Of a stretch of 64,000 nucleotides of DNA, positions 9,746 through 23,353 are shown piece after piece. Position 1 is the stretch's first letter. The number at the start of each line of letters is the position of its first letter. Below the pieces are notes generated by a model. The model had not been told where the DNA came from, did no database searches, and was given only the letters and a program-made list of their open reading frames with translations. Both the position numbers and the translations under genes were made by a program. The stretch covers positions 12,010,501 to 12,074,500 of the forward strand of contig OZ005609.1 in assembly GCA_963930655.1 (NCBI GenBank). The letters are read 5' to 3'. The DNA is from Myrica gale (lineage: Eukaryota; Streptophyta; Magnoliopsida; Fagales; Myricaceae).

Positions 9746-12700
9746 AACCATGCTTGTCCAGTCTCCAGCAACCCACTAAGTCTACCTTCTCAACCTTAAA
9801 AATGTAGACTAGGACGGGAGTCCAACTCTCAGTTTGTGGTTTTGTTTTCCAATGGGGTTCTCGCGGTGTTTTAGATTCGAAGCCAAAGAGTTCCAAGTTG
9901 CTGTTAGCGATGGGGGAGTGATTATGTTGTCTGGATGGAGTCGGAAGAAATACAACACGATTTCATTAGGGAGGCTTGGTGCAGTTTGGGTTTAACTTGG
10001 TCGGCAAATTGTTGGCGGCTGACACCGCTCGACCTTTTGCTCTGAAGTTCAACGAAGCCTCCAGAGCGTTTATGGCTCAGCGGTGCGGGAATAAGGCGGG
10101 GCGCTACGTCGCTATTATTGCGTATGGGGAGGGACATCACAGAGGTGCGATGATGGTCCCAGAGGGTGTTGGTGGGCGTGGTTGGCATTTGCTGGCCGGA
10201 TGCTTTCAGGCCGTTGTCGCTTTCCTCGGCTCTTCTAGGCCGGGTTGTTTTTCCAAAGGTGCGGTGGGGAGAAGCAATGGCGTCTCCTTCACTGACACCG
10301 TCAAGAAGAAACCTCTGTTGTTTTCCTCTGGTTTGGCATTTTCAAATTCTGGGGCCCCGCCGAAAGCTACTGACACTCTTTTCACGCATGGGGAAAAGCG
10401 GGTGCAGAACGCTGTTTTCAAGGCTGACAGTTTCTAGGACGCTTTATTACGCATTCGGCCGTTGTCAGTCAGGATACGAATCTCTGTTCTCAGCATTTTC
10501 GCGCGCGACTTTTGACTCCTGAGGAGTTAGACCGGCTCTTCCGGTCTTTGAGTTTGAAGGGTGATGCGGGTTCAACTGGTTTTGGGCCATAGTTGTCCAG
10601 ATTGCGGGGGACAGACCCTGAGCTCTGAGTCGAAGGCCTAGAGTGACGGCGGCGAGAGACGTCCGGTAGTCGAGGGGCCCGGTCCTTCGGTGGAAATCTC
10701 GGACCTGCCGAGACAATTGGTCTTGATCCCGGGCCTCCAAGGCTCCCCATTTACCAGACTGTTCTAGCTTTGATTCAGGGGCCCAGAGTGAAGGGGTCAG
10801 GTATTTTTAGGAGGGCGAGGGGCCCGGTCCTTTGTTGGGACCCTAGGCCTGGCTGGAATTACTGACCCCATGCCTACAGGTATTCCCGAGATTACATGGT
10901 ATGCAGGGATTACTGACCCCGGGCCTACAGGTTTTCCCGAGATTATAGGGTATGCAGGAATTACTGACCCCGAGCCTACTGGCATTCCCGGGCATTTTGG
11001 GTTAGACGTATCTGACGCGGGGCCTGGAGGTTTGCAGGGCATCCCGGGCAACTTGTCCCCGGACAACCCGGGCAAATTGTCCCCGGTCATCCCGGGCAAC
11101 TTGGTCCCTTCTTTCACGGGGCGCCAAATTGAAGCTGAGCTTTCGAAAGCGTTGCCTCAGCCCCCACTGACATACCGATCTTCACCTCGGGAAGTCCCGT
11201 TGGGGAGCTTCAGAGTGGGATCCTGTTAGAGGAGGTCCACGTAGTGCTTGATGGGGTTGTCTCTCCTAGCGTCGAGGAAAGTTGTGCTGCTGCGAGGGAG
11301 CAGGCGGTGCTGGCTCTTTTTTCTGGGTCCCTCATAGGTGGTCTGGAGGTGGGAGTGTTCTTTTGGACTATTTCTCGAATCTCATTCGCTAGCGAAGGAG
11401 GATGGACGCGATACCACGACCGAACCCTTGGCTGTCAGTTTCCCTAGAAACTCTTTGGAGGAGGAATCTTCGGTGTGGGTTTTGAACATGGTTTCCTCTG
11501 TAGGTCATATGGTTGGGGTTTCGTGTGGTGGTCAAGAGGAAAAACTTAGGGATCTCTTTGCAACGTTGGAACGCGATCAGGTGCAACTTAGTTCGAAAAA
11601 GTCTAGAAAATCAGGGGGGGAGATGCTCAGGAAGTTGCAGGGATTGAAGTCTTCGGTTAACTATGAAGGGTCTTCTTCGATTGCTAGGAAGATGAAGAGC
11701 TATGGGCTGGACTGCTAGGGGAATCGGACTGCTAGGGGAATCGTTTGTGGCGTCTTTGTTGGCACGGCTGGCCGCGGTTGGGTGGCTATAGGGTAGAGGG
11801 TGGGTGGGAGTACATGGGTGAGTTTTGTTGCTTTGCCCTGTGGCTAGTGGGTTGATGGTGCTTTTGTTTTTTGTTTTTAGTTTGCGTGTTTGGGGTTTTC
11901 AGTATAGTCTCTTGTACTGTCGATTCCGTTGTTGTGTGTTCTCTGGTTCTTTTCTCTTTAATAAGATTGACTTATAAAAAAAAAACCATACTTGTCCAGG
12001 TTTCTCAAAAGCGTTGGAGGTTGGATATAAATTACAGCCAGGATGCAGTGTTGATGCTTTCTTCAATGACCTTACCCGATGGTATCCAGGTATCCCTTTT
12101 GATATTAAACTTCATAATGTTCATACATTGTGATGTCTTTCTGTTATAAAGCATCCAATCCTTAACAGTTATAAATTGTCTCTAAAGTGCCATTTAGACA
12201 CATCTAAAGAACATACTAGTTAGTTATTCATCACAGTATTCCAGAACTAGCTACAGTTACAGCTTCTTTTCTGTGTGTGTGTGTGTGTATTTATGAGAAG
12301 AAAGTAGAGAGAAACTTGTGAATAGATTCAGTTGGCACAAGGGAGTCAGACAATTGAGGTTCTGAAACATCCAGGTCCCTAGTGCTTTCCATTATGGACT
12401 TTGATTGGGTGATGCCTAGGAGGGTAGCTGAAGTTTTGATGTGCTGGAATAGGGATTTTAATGACCCTCGGGCCTTTGCTATTTGGAGAGTGATACCTAC
12501 TTGTATTTGGTGGAATTTATGGAAAGTGAGAAATGAAAGATGTTTTGAGGGTGTGTCTGAGTCCTTGGAGTGCCTGAGGGGCAATTTTTTGCAGTCTTTG
12601 TTCTTGTGGGTGAATGCTATGTTTGGGTCTCCCTTTTCGGAGTTTTTGGATTTCATTAGTTTTCTAGCTTTATGGTTTAGATGTTTCAGTATAGTCCTTT

Positions 12701-14558
12701 GTACTGCTCCTTCTATCCCTTTTATTTCAATAAAATTGCCGTACTTATCAAAAAAAGAAGAAGAAATTTACCTCTTTGACGTCCATACATTAATGTAGAA
12801 GTGGAGAAAGATATGCAATTCACCTGTAGATGTCTAACAGTTCAGGTTCGTAAACATCAGTTAAGGGTGAAACTTTTCCTTTTGGACATCTTGTACCTCA
12901 GTATTTCGAGTGGATGTTTATGGTTAATAAGTAGTGGTAAAGTGGAAAATCATCTGACCAGCTGTCTGATATTTTGAATCTGATGCTGCTTATGCGACGA
13001 TGTGTCGTTTTTTGGTGTGAACTAAGTAATACTAGATGAGTTGAGGCAATTTGAGGATATTATTTTTGTTCTATAGCTTTAATGGCTTGCATTAAGCAGT
13101 ATCAAGCCAGTTAGTCCTTCTGACCTTGAAATATTTTTATGTTTGTAATCTGAGCTAAACTACTTGCTATATGTTTGTGCCCTGGATAAAGTTGCAAGCC
13201 TCACTGATGCTTTATCCACTTTGGTTCATAGAGGCGGAGAACTGCTTTGGATGAACTCAACATGCGCAGTATTTTTGAAGAGGATGATGTTATTTGTGTA
13301 AGTCCTCTATATTGACCTATTCCTGAAAGAACAAATCATTTGTCAATCTCTTGTGGAAAATAATGCTTCTTTTGCCAGGCTGAAGTTCGTGGTTTCCAGC
13401 ATGATGGCTTCCACCTCCAAGCAAGAAGTCAGAAGTATGGCAAGGTTCGTCCATTCATAACTTATAAATCCCTACATTCAGATGTAAAAAAAAAAAAAAA
13501 AACAAAATGAGGAAATAATTGTTTGAATGGCTCATTTTGCCTGGACAAAGATAGACGAAGGAAAGTCTTTTTTTCTCCAAGTAAATCAAAGGGGAAAGAA
13601 AGTTGAAGCAGAGGAAAAAAAGGGTTGGAAGAAGATCATTAGGTCAGGGATCTTAAAAATGAAATTCATGAGGCAAGGAAGAAATTTACCTAAGTTTGGT
13701 TTATGTGACAGGCTCCCAAAAGCTAGAAGGTAAGTGTAATCTGTTGATCCCTGGTATTGCTAGAGCTCGAGTGGTAGCCAGAGCTAGAGTGGTAACTTTT
13801 AGAGCATTCTAGGCTTGTAAAGCTTCTCATTTGCATGATCATGTGATAACTCCTCAAGCAAACTAGAGGTTAGTTGAGTGTTATAGATTTCATTCTATTA
13901 ATTGAGTATGTCGACATCAGTATTACATTGGAATCGCGCCGTGGCTCTTCTGGTCTTTTTATAAAAAATCTATTGGGTTACCTTTTCTTCTTCCCTTTTT
14001 TTGTGGTCATTATTTATGTTGTTAGTTCGAAGCATCGTTTTTACCATTAATGTTTGCTACAATTACCATCTCTAGTAATGTTAGTGTTTTGCATTACAGC
14101 TTGAGAGGGGCCAAATGCTCACAGTTCCTCCTTATCTAGTTAAGAGACGCAAGCAGCATTTCCATCATCTAGAACAGTACGGTGTGGACTTAATATTTGG
14201 CTGTAATGGATTCATCTGGGTTGGGGAACATGTTGAAGCCAGAGATGATATGGTAGAGGATCAGGGGAATAAACCCGAGTGGCAGAATGTTAAATCTAAC
14301 AGAAATTCCATGTCTCTTGAAGAGCAAGAACGAACTTACACTCCAATAGAGACGAGGCAGAACATATGTAGAATTGCAAATGCCATCCGTGTATTGTCTA
14401 TTTTAGGCTTCAATATAACCATTGAAGTGGTCCTGGAAACGGCCAACTTGAGCAGCTCTCTGAATCTTGATATTCATGAGATGCTCGGTTCAGAGTTCTG
14501 TGTTCTGGTTGCAGAGGGAGAGGCTGAACGGAGAAACTTAACTAAAAAGAAGGGATGA
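8514..14558 (+). CDS. RRP4: Exosome complex subunit RRP4 (S1/KH RNA-binding cap protein)
   Basis: A non-catalytic cap subunit of the RNA exosome, which guides RNA into the 3'-5' exonuclease core in nucleus and cytoplasm. Seven coding exons join in frame: 8514-8668, 8838-8939, 9043-9088, 12000-12089, 13232-13297, 13379-13444 and 14100-14558, giving 327 aa, the normal plant length. The N-terminus MREIQLSLNKTQKIRLQRAL and GHGT, then VVATVCGVVERVNKLVYV and RYKPEVGDIVVGRISEV (start of the S1 fold), SQKRWRLDINYSQDAVLMLSS, and the KH-type GCNGFIWVG at about residues 209-217 all fit RRP4. All introns are GT-AG. Intron 3 (9089-11999) holds an ORF2-less LINE abutting the exon 4 acceptor, and intron 4 holds a second LINE fragment. 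A defective partial copy lies at 35314-38126. Confidence 0.95.
9700..9742. repeat. (CT)n microsatellite
   Basis: About 21 CT units in RRP4 intron 3, four bases upstream of the target duplication of the LINE at 9762. Before that insertion it would have lain just upstream of the exon 4 acceptor, acting as an extended polypyrimidine tract. Confidence 0.95.
9762..11983 (+). mobile_element. Non-autonomous L1-type LINE lacking ORF2 (LINE E)
   Basis: The insertion is bounded by near-identical 16-base direct repeats, AACCATGCTTGTCCAG (9746-9761) and the same with one G/A change (11984-11999), and ends in a short A-tail. It carries a broken ORF1: the N-terminal RFEAKEFQVAV...YNTISLGRLGAVW stretch typical of plant L1 ORF1, then a repeat-rich middle, then the ORF1 C-terminus (VSSVGHMVGVSCGGQEEKLRDLF...MLRKLQGLKSSVNYEG). 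ORF2 (endonuclease and reverse transcriptase) is absent: the sequence passes from the ORF1 end through a doubled GGACTGCTAGGGGAATC to a 3' UTR with the familiar TTCAGTATAGTCTCTTGTACTG and AATAAGATTGACTTATAAAA tail. It lies sense in RRP4 intron 3. Confidence 0.85.
10840..11110 (+). repeat. Short tandem repeats inside LINE E ORF1
   Basis: About three imperfect units of roughly 55 bases, each with ATTACTGACCCC, GCCTACAGG and TTCCCGAGATTA, are followed by about three units of roughly 24 bases built on CCCGGGCAACTTGTCCCCGG. Translated, they give proline/glycine-rich repeats, a plausible flexible linker in the ORF1 protein or simple expansion after decay. Confidence 0.75.
12373..12766 (+). mobile_element. 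5'-truncated L1-type LINE 3' end in RRP4 intron 4 (LINE F)
   Basis: This encodes the C-terminal ORF2 tail ([37 protein letters not shown]) and ends with TTTCAATAAAATTGCCGTACTTATCAAAAAAAG. The matching intron in the duplicate at about 35575 has no such sequence, which fixes the insertion limits to roughly 12373 and 12766. It closely resembles the LINE fragment at 51250-51639. No clean target duplication is visible. Confidence 0.85.
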
Positions 14559-15578
14559 TCCTAGCATCTCAATTATGGTATGTGTTTAGAGAAGCTTCCA
14601 CCTCTATCTCCGCCCCCACTGATTTTGCTGTAAACTAACAACATACAAGTTAGTGGTAGTTTATTGTCTAGTGGAAAGGATAATCGTATAGCATACACAA
14701 CTGTATTTTGTCTAGATCATGGCAATTATTTATGCTGTTAAGTTGACACATACATGTTCGTGTTTGCCTTGGACAGCACAGAAAATTTCCACTATATTGG
14801 AGATACATTTTGGTGATTGCTAGTGAATGTCAATTATATCTCAATTGTAGTCGCCGGCACATTGGATCCAATCAAATTTGTTTTGAGCATCTCATACCAT
14901 TTTTCTTCCGTGGGCATGTTGAGAGGAAATAAAGTGGATGTCACTCTTGCTAACGAGGAAAGTCATTTGGAGATTTTTTTTTTCAAAAAAGAGGATAAAA
15001 AGGGAAGGAATTTGGAAAAGTGCGAACAAAAGGATTTTCCGGATATTAATTACGGCAAATTTTCCTGCACTCGTGCTCTATCCCAAAAAGGAGTTGAAAG
15101 AACAATCCTATTACTAAATGTTTTTCTTTTTGGTTAAGTCCAACTAGATGTTAGTCCTCAATATAAGTTTGATTTTACCATCAAGAGATGGTAAATGCCC
15201 AGCGAGAATTCTCTGCATGCGCATATAAAGTGGTCAACAGCCTACATATTGACATTCCAGCACCTTCTCTTACCAACATGAGTTCCAGAATTAACACTTG
15301 TATTGTATCAAATAAGTTCCAGAACACGTCATGGTATACAAGAGTGCATTTTTTTTTTGTTTTTTGTGTCTAACATCTATCATATTCCATCTACAATGGA
15401 AAACTCTGAGAATCGGCGAGTCCCCCCGTTTGGTTCTGAGAGAAGATCGAATCAACATTAAGTGAAACTTAGGTATATTTCCTTTTTTTCTTTCTTTCTC
15501 AGGAATAACAGTGGCATCAGATATTCTAAACAAAAGGCCGATAGTTGAATTGACAGCACAACTCGAGACTTTCACGAA
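14559..15578. other. Intergenic region between convergent RRP4 and ABP1
   Basis: About 1 kb holding both 3' UTRs. It is AT-rich without a convincing gene. Most of it is also present, diverged, downstream of the RRP4 pseudogene at 37283-38060. Confidence 0.5.
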
Positions 15579-19516
<3,938 letters not shown>

Positions 19517-19560
19517 TTTCTCTCGGAAAGTTCTCGCTCGTGAATCCTCCTCCGTTCCTT

Positions 19561-19570
19561 GTTTTATAAT
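19561..19570 (-). promoter_or_regulatory. Probable TATA box of ABP1
   Basis: On the minus strand the sequence reads ATTATAAAAC, about 45-55 bases upstream of the ABP1 start codon. This would place the transcript start roughly 20 bases before the ATG, giving a short leader. Confidence 0.5.
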
Positions 19571-19572
19571 AG

Positions 19573-20888
19573 CCCGTGATGGCACGTCGCATAGGATCAT
19601 TTTGGCTGGAGAGACGGTTACTGTGGTATACAAACAAGGGAAGCTTCTCGTCGGCTTTACCAAATATTATAATAAACTCGGTTTAATTCTGTGGGAACAA
19701 CGAGTTGCTAAGTCGGCATAGGCGAGGCAACAGTATGTTACGGCGAAAGTCTTTTAGGCATTTCGATTAAGGTCAACATTCTGATGCGTTTTTATTTTTT
19801 TATGGGTATGCCAGGGAGGAAGAATAATCACACAGTAATAAAAAAATTAAAAATTAAAAATTGTAATTATTTTTCAATATTGGCTAATGTTTTAAAAATG
19901 GTTGAAACAATTTTTAGTTTTTTGTCTTAATAATATAATAATATTTCTTCATTGCGCTCTTTATATACGTTACTTGGGTCTTGATTTATAAAAAATATTT
20001 TAATTAAGATTTCAAATTTAAATTTCACATTTTTTTATTTATTTAAAATTTATATTTCTCACCCTTCTCTGAACCTGAGCTCCACCACCTCCGGCTCCAG
20101 AGCTCGGGCTCTCCTCCGGTGACCAGAGACTGCCACTGAAGAGAATCTCACCCGCAGGTCATTCTTGTTTTCAACTTTGCTCTTACTATTAGGGAATCAG
20201 GTCAAATGTGATGCAAATTTGACTTGAAAATTTATGGAAATTGCGTTGTAGATGGAGACTCGAGCATCACCGTGGTCGAAAATGGCGCACAATTCTTGTT
20301 GTCTTTTATCCTACGTCTTTCTCTATGCTATTTCCGTTTGTATTCGTGCAGGAGTGTTTGATTGCTAGAGAATTTGGTGAAAGCTGCCGATTTCTTGACT
20401 TTTGAAGAAAATGTGAATGTGGATTCGTCCCCAAATCGTTTTATTTGTTTTTGAAGTTGAGCTCCGACTCGGTCTGCTCGACTTGTTTGGATGGTTATAC
20501 TCGAGCTCGAGCCTAGTTTGATCTTCCTAGATTTTTGAACACCATTTCTAAAGTTCGATTCAAGTTCGAGCCGAGCTCGAGCTAGTGTATTCTGTAGTCG
20601 ATCCAAGTTCGAACTGTCGGTAGTCAGCTTGATTACAGCCATAATTTGACCCATATAAATATATAATAGACCGTGGTTATGCATTTTATTGTCAATGCTT
20701 CGGAGGTCATTGTTAATTGAGTTGCCATATTTATGGCATCCGTTCTTCTTGGACGGTTTTTTCTGATCCTAGCAATAACCACTGTCAGTCTGTTAACTAA
20801 AATTATTTTGTGGTGGAAGAGCATAAGTTCTGACCATTGGCAAAAATTGTCTCCATGCAGATTCGCTGATACGAGGAACTGTTGAAAT
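19573..20888. other. Intergenic region, ABP1 to mTERF-like locus
   Basis: Head-to-head spacing between ABP1 (-) and the mTERF-like locus (+). 19790-20060 is very AT-rich. At about 20060-20157 a GC-richer stretch ends in CCGCAG|GTCATTC, and an acceptor CCATGCAG occurs at about 20861; together they could be a leader exon and intron of the mTERF locus. At 20450-20595 GAGCTCGAG-type palindromes recur on a 50-100 base scale. No other gene is seen. Confidence 0.4.
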
Positions 20889-22431
20889 ATAACAATCAGA
20901 AGCTATGCTGGCTTTAGAAAACCTGGTTTTTTGCTTGTACATTCAGAGTTACCTGTTTTGACCCTTCTTAAACCCAAGTCAAGTTCTTTATCAACTCTTT
21001 AAACCCAAGTCAAGTTTCAGTACTCTGTTGCTGATAGAAAATCCGTGTCTAGTTCTGGGGATTCGTCAAGGTTGAAGCCGGGTACTGTCCGTTTGGGTCG
21101 GAAACAAGGAGGTTCCTCGTCCCTGTATAGTCGTCCTAGTTTATCAGACATGAAAAATGACAGAATAGCAAATCGTGCCAGGGTTTATGAGTTCTTGGGA
21201 GGAATTGGCATTGTTCCCGATGAACTTGATGGGTTGGAGCTTCCTGTGACAGCTGAAGTCATGAGGGAACGTGTGGATTTTCTTCATAAATTAGGTCTAA
21301 CAATTGAAGATATTAATAATTATCCACTTGTTCTTGGTTGCAGTGTGAAGAAAAATATGATTCCTGTTCTTGATTATCTTGGAAAATTGGGAGTTAGAAA
21401 ATCCAGTCGCTGACTTCCTGAGAAGATACCCCCAGGTTCTCCATGCTAGTGTGTTGTTGTTGACCTTGCTCCAGTGGTCAAGTATCTTCAGGGGATGGAT
21501 ATCAAGTCCAATGACATTCTTCGAGTTCTAGAGAGATATCCAGAGGTGATGGGATTCAAGCTTGAGGGGACCATGAGCACATCGGTGGCTTATTTGGTTG
21601 GAATTGGGGTTGCAAGGCGAGAAATTGGAGGTGTTTTAACGAGATACCCTGAAATTTTAGGCATGCGAGTAGGCAGGGTGTTCAAACCTTTTGTGGAGTA
21701 TCTCGAAAGCTTGGGAATTCCAAGATTAGCTGTGGCTAGGCTGATAGAGAAGCGACCTCACATCCTTGGTTTTGGGTTGGAGGAGAGGGTAAAACGAAAT
21801 GTTGAATCCCTTTTAGAGTTTAAAGTTAGAGAACCATTAATTCCTTCTGTAGTAGCAGTATCCTGAGATTATAGGTCTTGAGTTGAAACCAAAGCTTTGC
21901 AATCAACAGAGTTTGTTTAATTCGATCATTGGTATTGATCCTGAGGACTTTGGCCGAGTTGTTGAGAAGATGCCCCAGGTTGTTAGCCTCAGTAATACTC
22001 CTGTTATAAAGCATGTGGATTTTCTGAAAAGTTGTGGATTCTCCTTGGAACAAGTTAGAAAGATGGTTGTGGGGTGTCCCCAAGTGCTTGCTTTGAATCT
22101 TGACATAATGAAGCTTAACTTTGATTACTTCCAAATGGAGATGAAAAGGCCTTTGGAGGATTTGGTTATTTTCCCTGCATTCTTTACATATGGTCTGGAG
22201 TCTACCATAAAACTGAGACACGGGATGGTTGCAAAGAAGGGGCTAAAATGTTCTCTTGCATGGCTTCTAAATTGCTCTGATGAAAAGTTTAATGAACGAA
22301 TGAACTATGATACTATTGACATGGAGGAGATGGTAGCAGAGCCATCATTCGACATGAATGCAGTAACAGGACCAAGGCAGGATGAGTCAGCTTCTGATTA
22401 TGATGAAGACAGTGATGATGACTATGCATAG
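20889..22431 (+). pseudogene. MTERF4: mTERF-family protein (MTERF4/BSM/RUG2-like), reading frame broken
   Basis: Encodes a plastid mTERF, a helical-repeat RNA/DNA-binding factor; MTERF4 of Arabidopsis acts in plastid group II intron splicing. Recognisable text runs from about 20889 (SYAGFRKPGFLLVHSELPV) through VYEFLGGIGI, the mTERF repeats with their YPxxLG motifs, to an acidic end (DYDEDSDDDYA) at 22431. Lesions: ATA where a start codon is expected, TAA at about 20999, a 1-base gain near 21398, a 2-base gain near 21450 that restores frame, and a 2-base loss near 21860. Pieces 21045-21413, 21474-21866 and 21883-22431 stay open between them. The locus is intronless in its coding part, as I recall for the Arabidopsis gene, so that is no proof of a retrocopy. 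It is either a young pseudogene or an assembly-error victim. Confidence 0.75.
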
Positions 22432-23098
22432 AATTAGGAAACAACTTCAGCCAATGGTATGCGGTGGAAAATCTTCTCTTTCCCAAATTGGATCTCTATG
22501 GAGATAGTTTAAATGGAATGTATAAATGGTAAACTTCTTCACTTGTAGTAAATCAAAATGCTTTGTAACCCCCCTTAAATTGTTGAGCGTTCATATACCA
22601 TGGGTCAGAGTCTGGTGCTTGCATTTTCTAGATGTCCCTTTTTGAGGCTCTTGCCGAGTCCAAATATGTCATCCAAAAGCATGCATACAAAGTGCCTGGG
22701 AAAGCAAAATTGATGTCGTAAATTTTGAGTGGCCCAAGGACTGATGATGTGGCCTTTTTACTTCAGTCCGCATGGCTGTGAGAATATTGGAAAAGAAAGC
22801 AAGTTAAGGTTAGTTGACAGCTTAGGTGAAAGAGGAGGAAGATAGGGAGTGGATGTGCCAGATTCCAGAAGATATGAAAAAACCATCCTTTGATTCATCA
22901 AGGGGAAGTAAATGCTTCATGGCAAAGGGTTGATTTTGTCAAATGTGAGGAGGAAGGGCTATAATAGGAAGGACCATATAATAATCTTGGAAGTGAAAGA
23001 CTTGTCTGAAATCAAGTGTTGCTAAGACTACAATGAGCTTGTAATGAAGCTCTAGTGTCCACTCTCACTTCTCTACCGAGTCCCTGCTTTTCGTTGGT
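22432..23098. other. Downstream flank of the mTERF-like locus
   Basis: Non-coding DNA between the mTERF stop codon and the copia element. It holds the likely 3' UTR. I see nothing else in it. Confidence 0.5.
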
Positions 23099-23103
23099 CC
23101 TGG

Positions 23104-23322
23104 TGAAGAAATCCCGAAGATGGTTGAAATCTTGAAGATTGAAGAAATCACGGGATTATGGTGTAATTGAGATGAGTGATTGAGGAGATATTCGGTGAAT
23201 CTCGTTTAGACAAAATTAGAAGATTATTTCCTTAGTTATGTACTGTTATTGTGTTATAAATAAGGACATGTATCATGTACAGAAGAATTAGACAGTGAAA
23301 TAGAAGTTCTTTCCTGTTTTCA
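23104..23322 (+). repeat. Left LTR of the copia element
   Basis: 219 bases with TG...CA ends. It contains a TATA-like TTATAAATAAGG at about 23255, the probable promoter of the genomic RNA. Read by eye, it is identical to the right LTR. Confidence 0.95.
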
Positions 23323-23334
23323 TGGTATCAGAGG
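23323..23334 (+). other. Primer-binding site (initiator tRNA-Met type)
   Basis: TGGTATCAGAGG directly abuts the left LTR. TGGTATCAGAG is the standard plant copia site complementary to the 3' end of initiator tRNA-Met. Confidence 0.9.
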
Positions 23335-23353
23335 CAGGTTCTTCTCGCTATCC

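Noticed and set aside
10840-11110. CRISPR-like repeat array
   Set aside because: The units are adjacent imperfect tandem repeats without unique spacers, inside a retroelement ORF of a plant genome.
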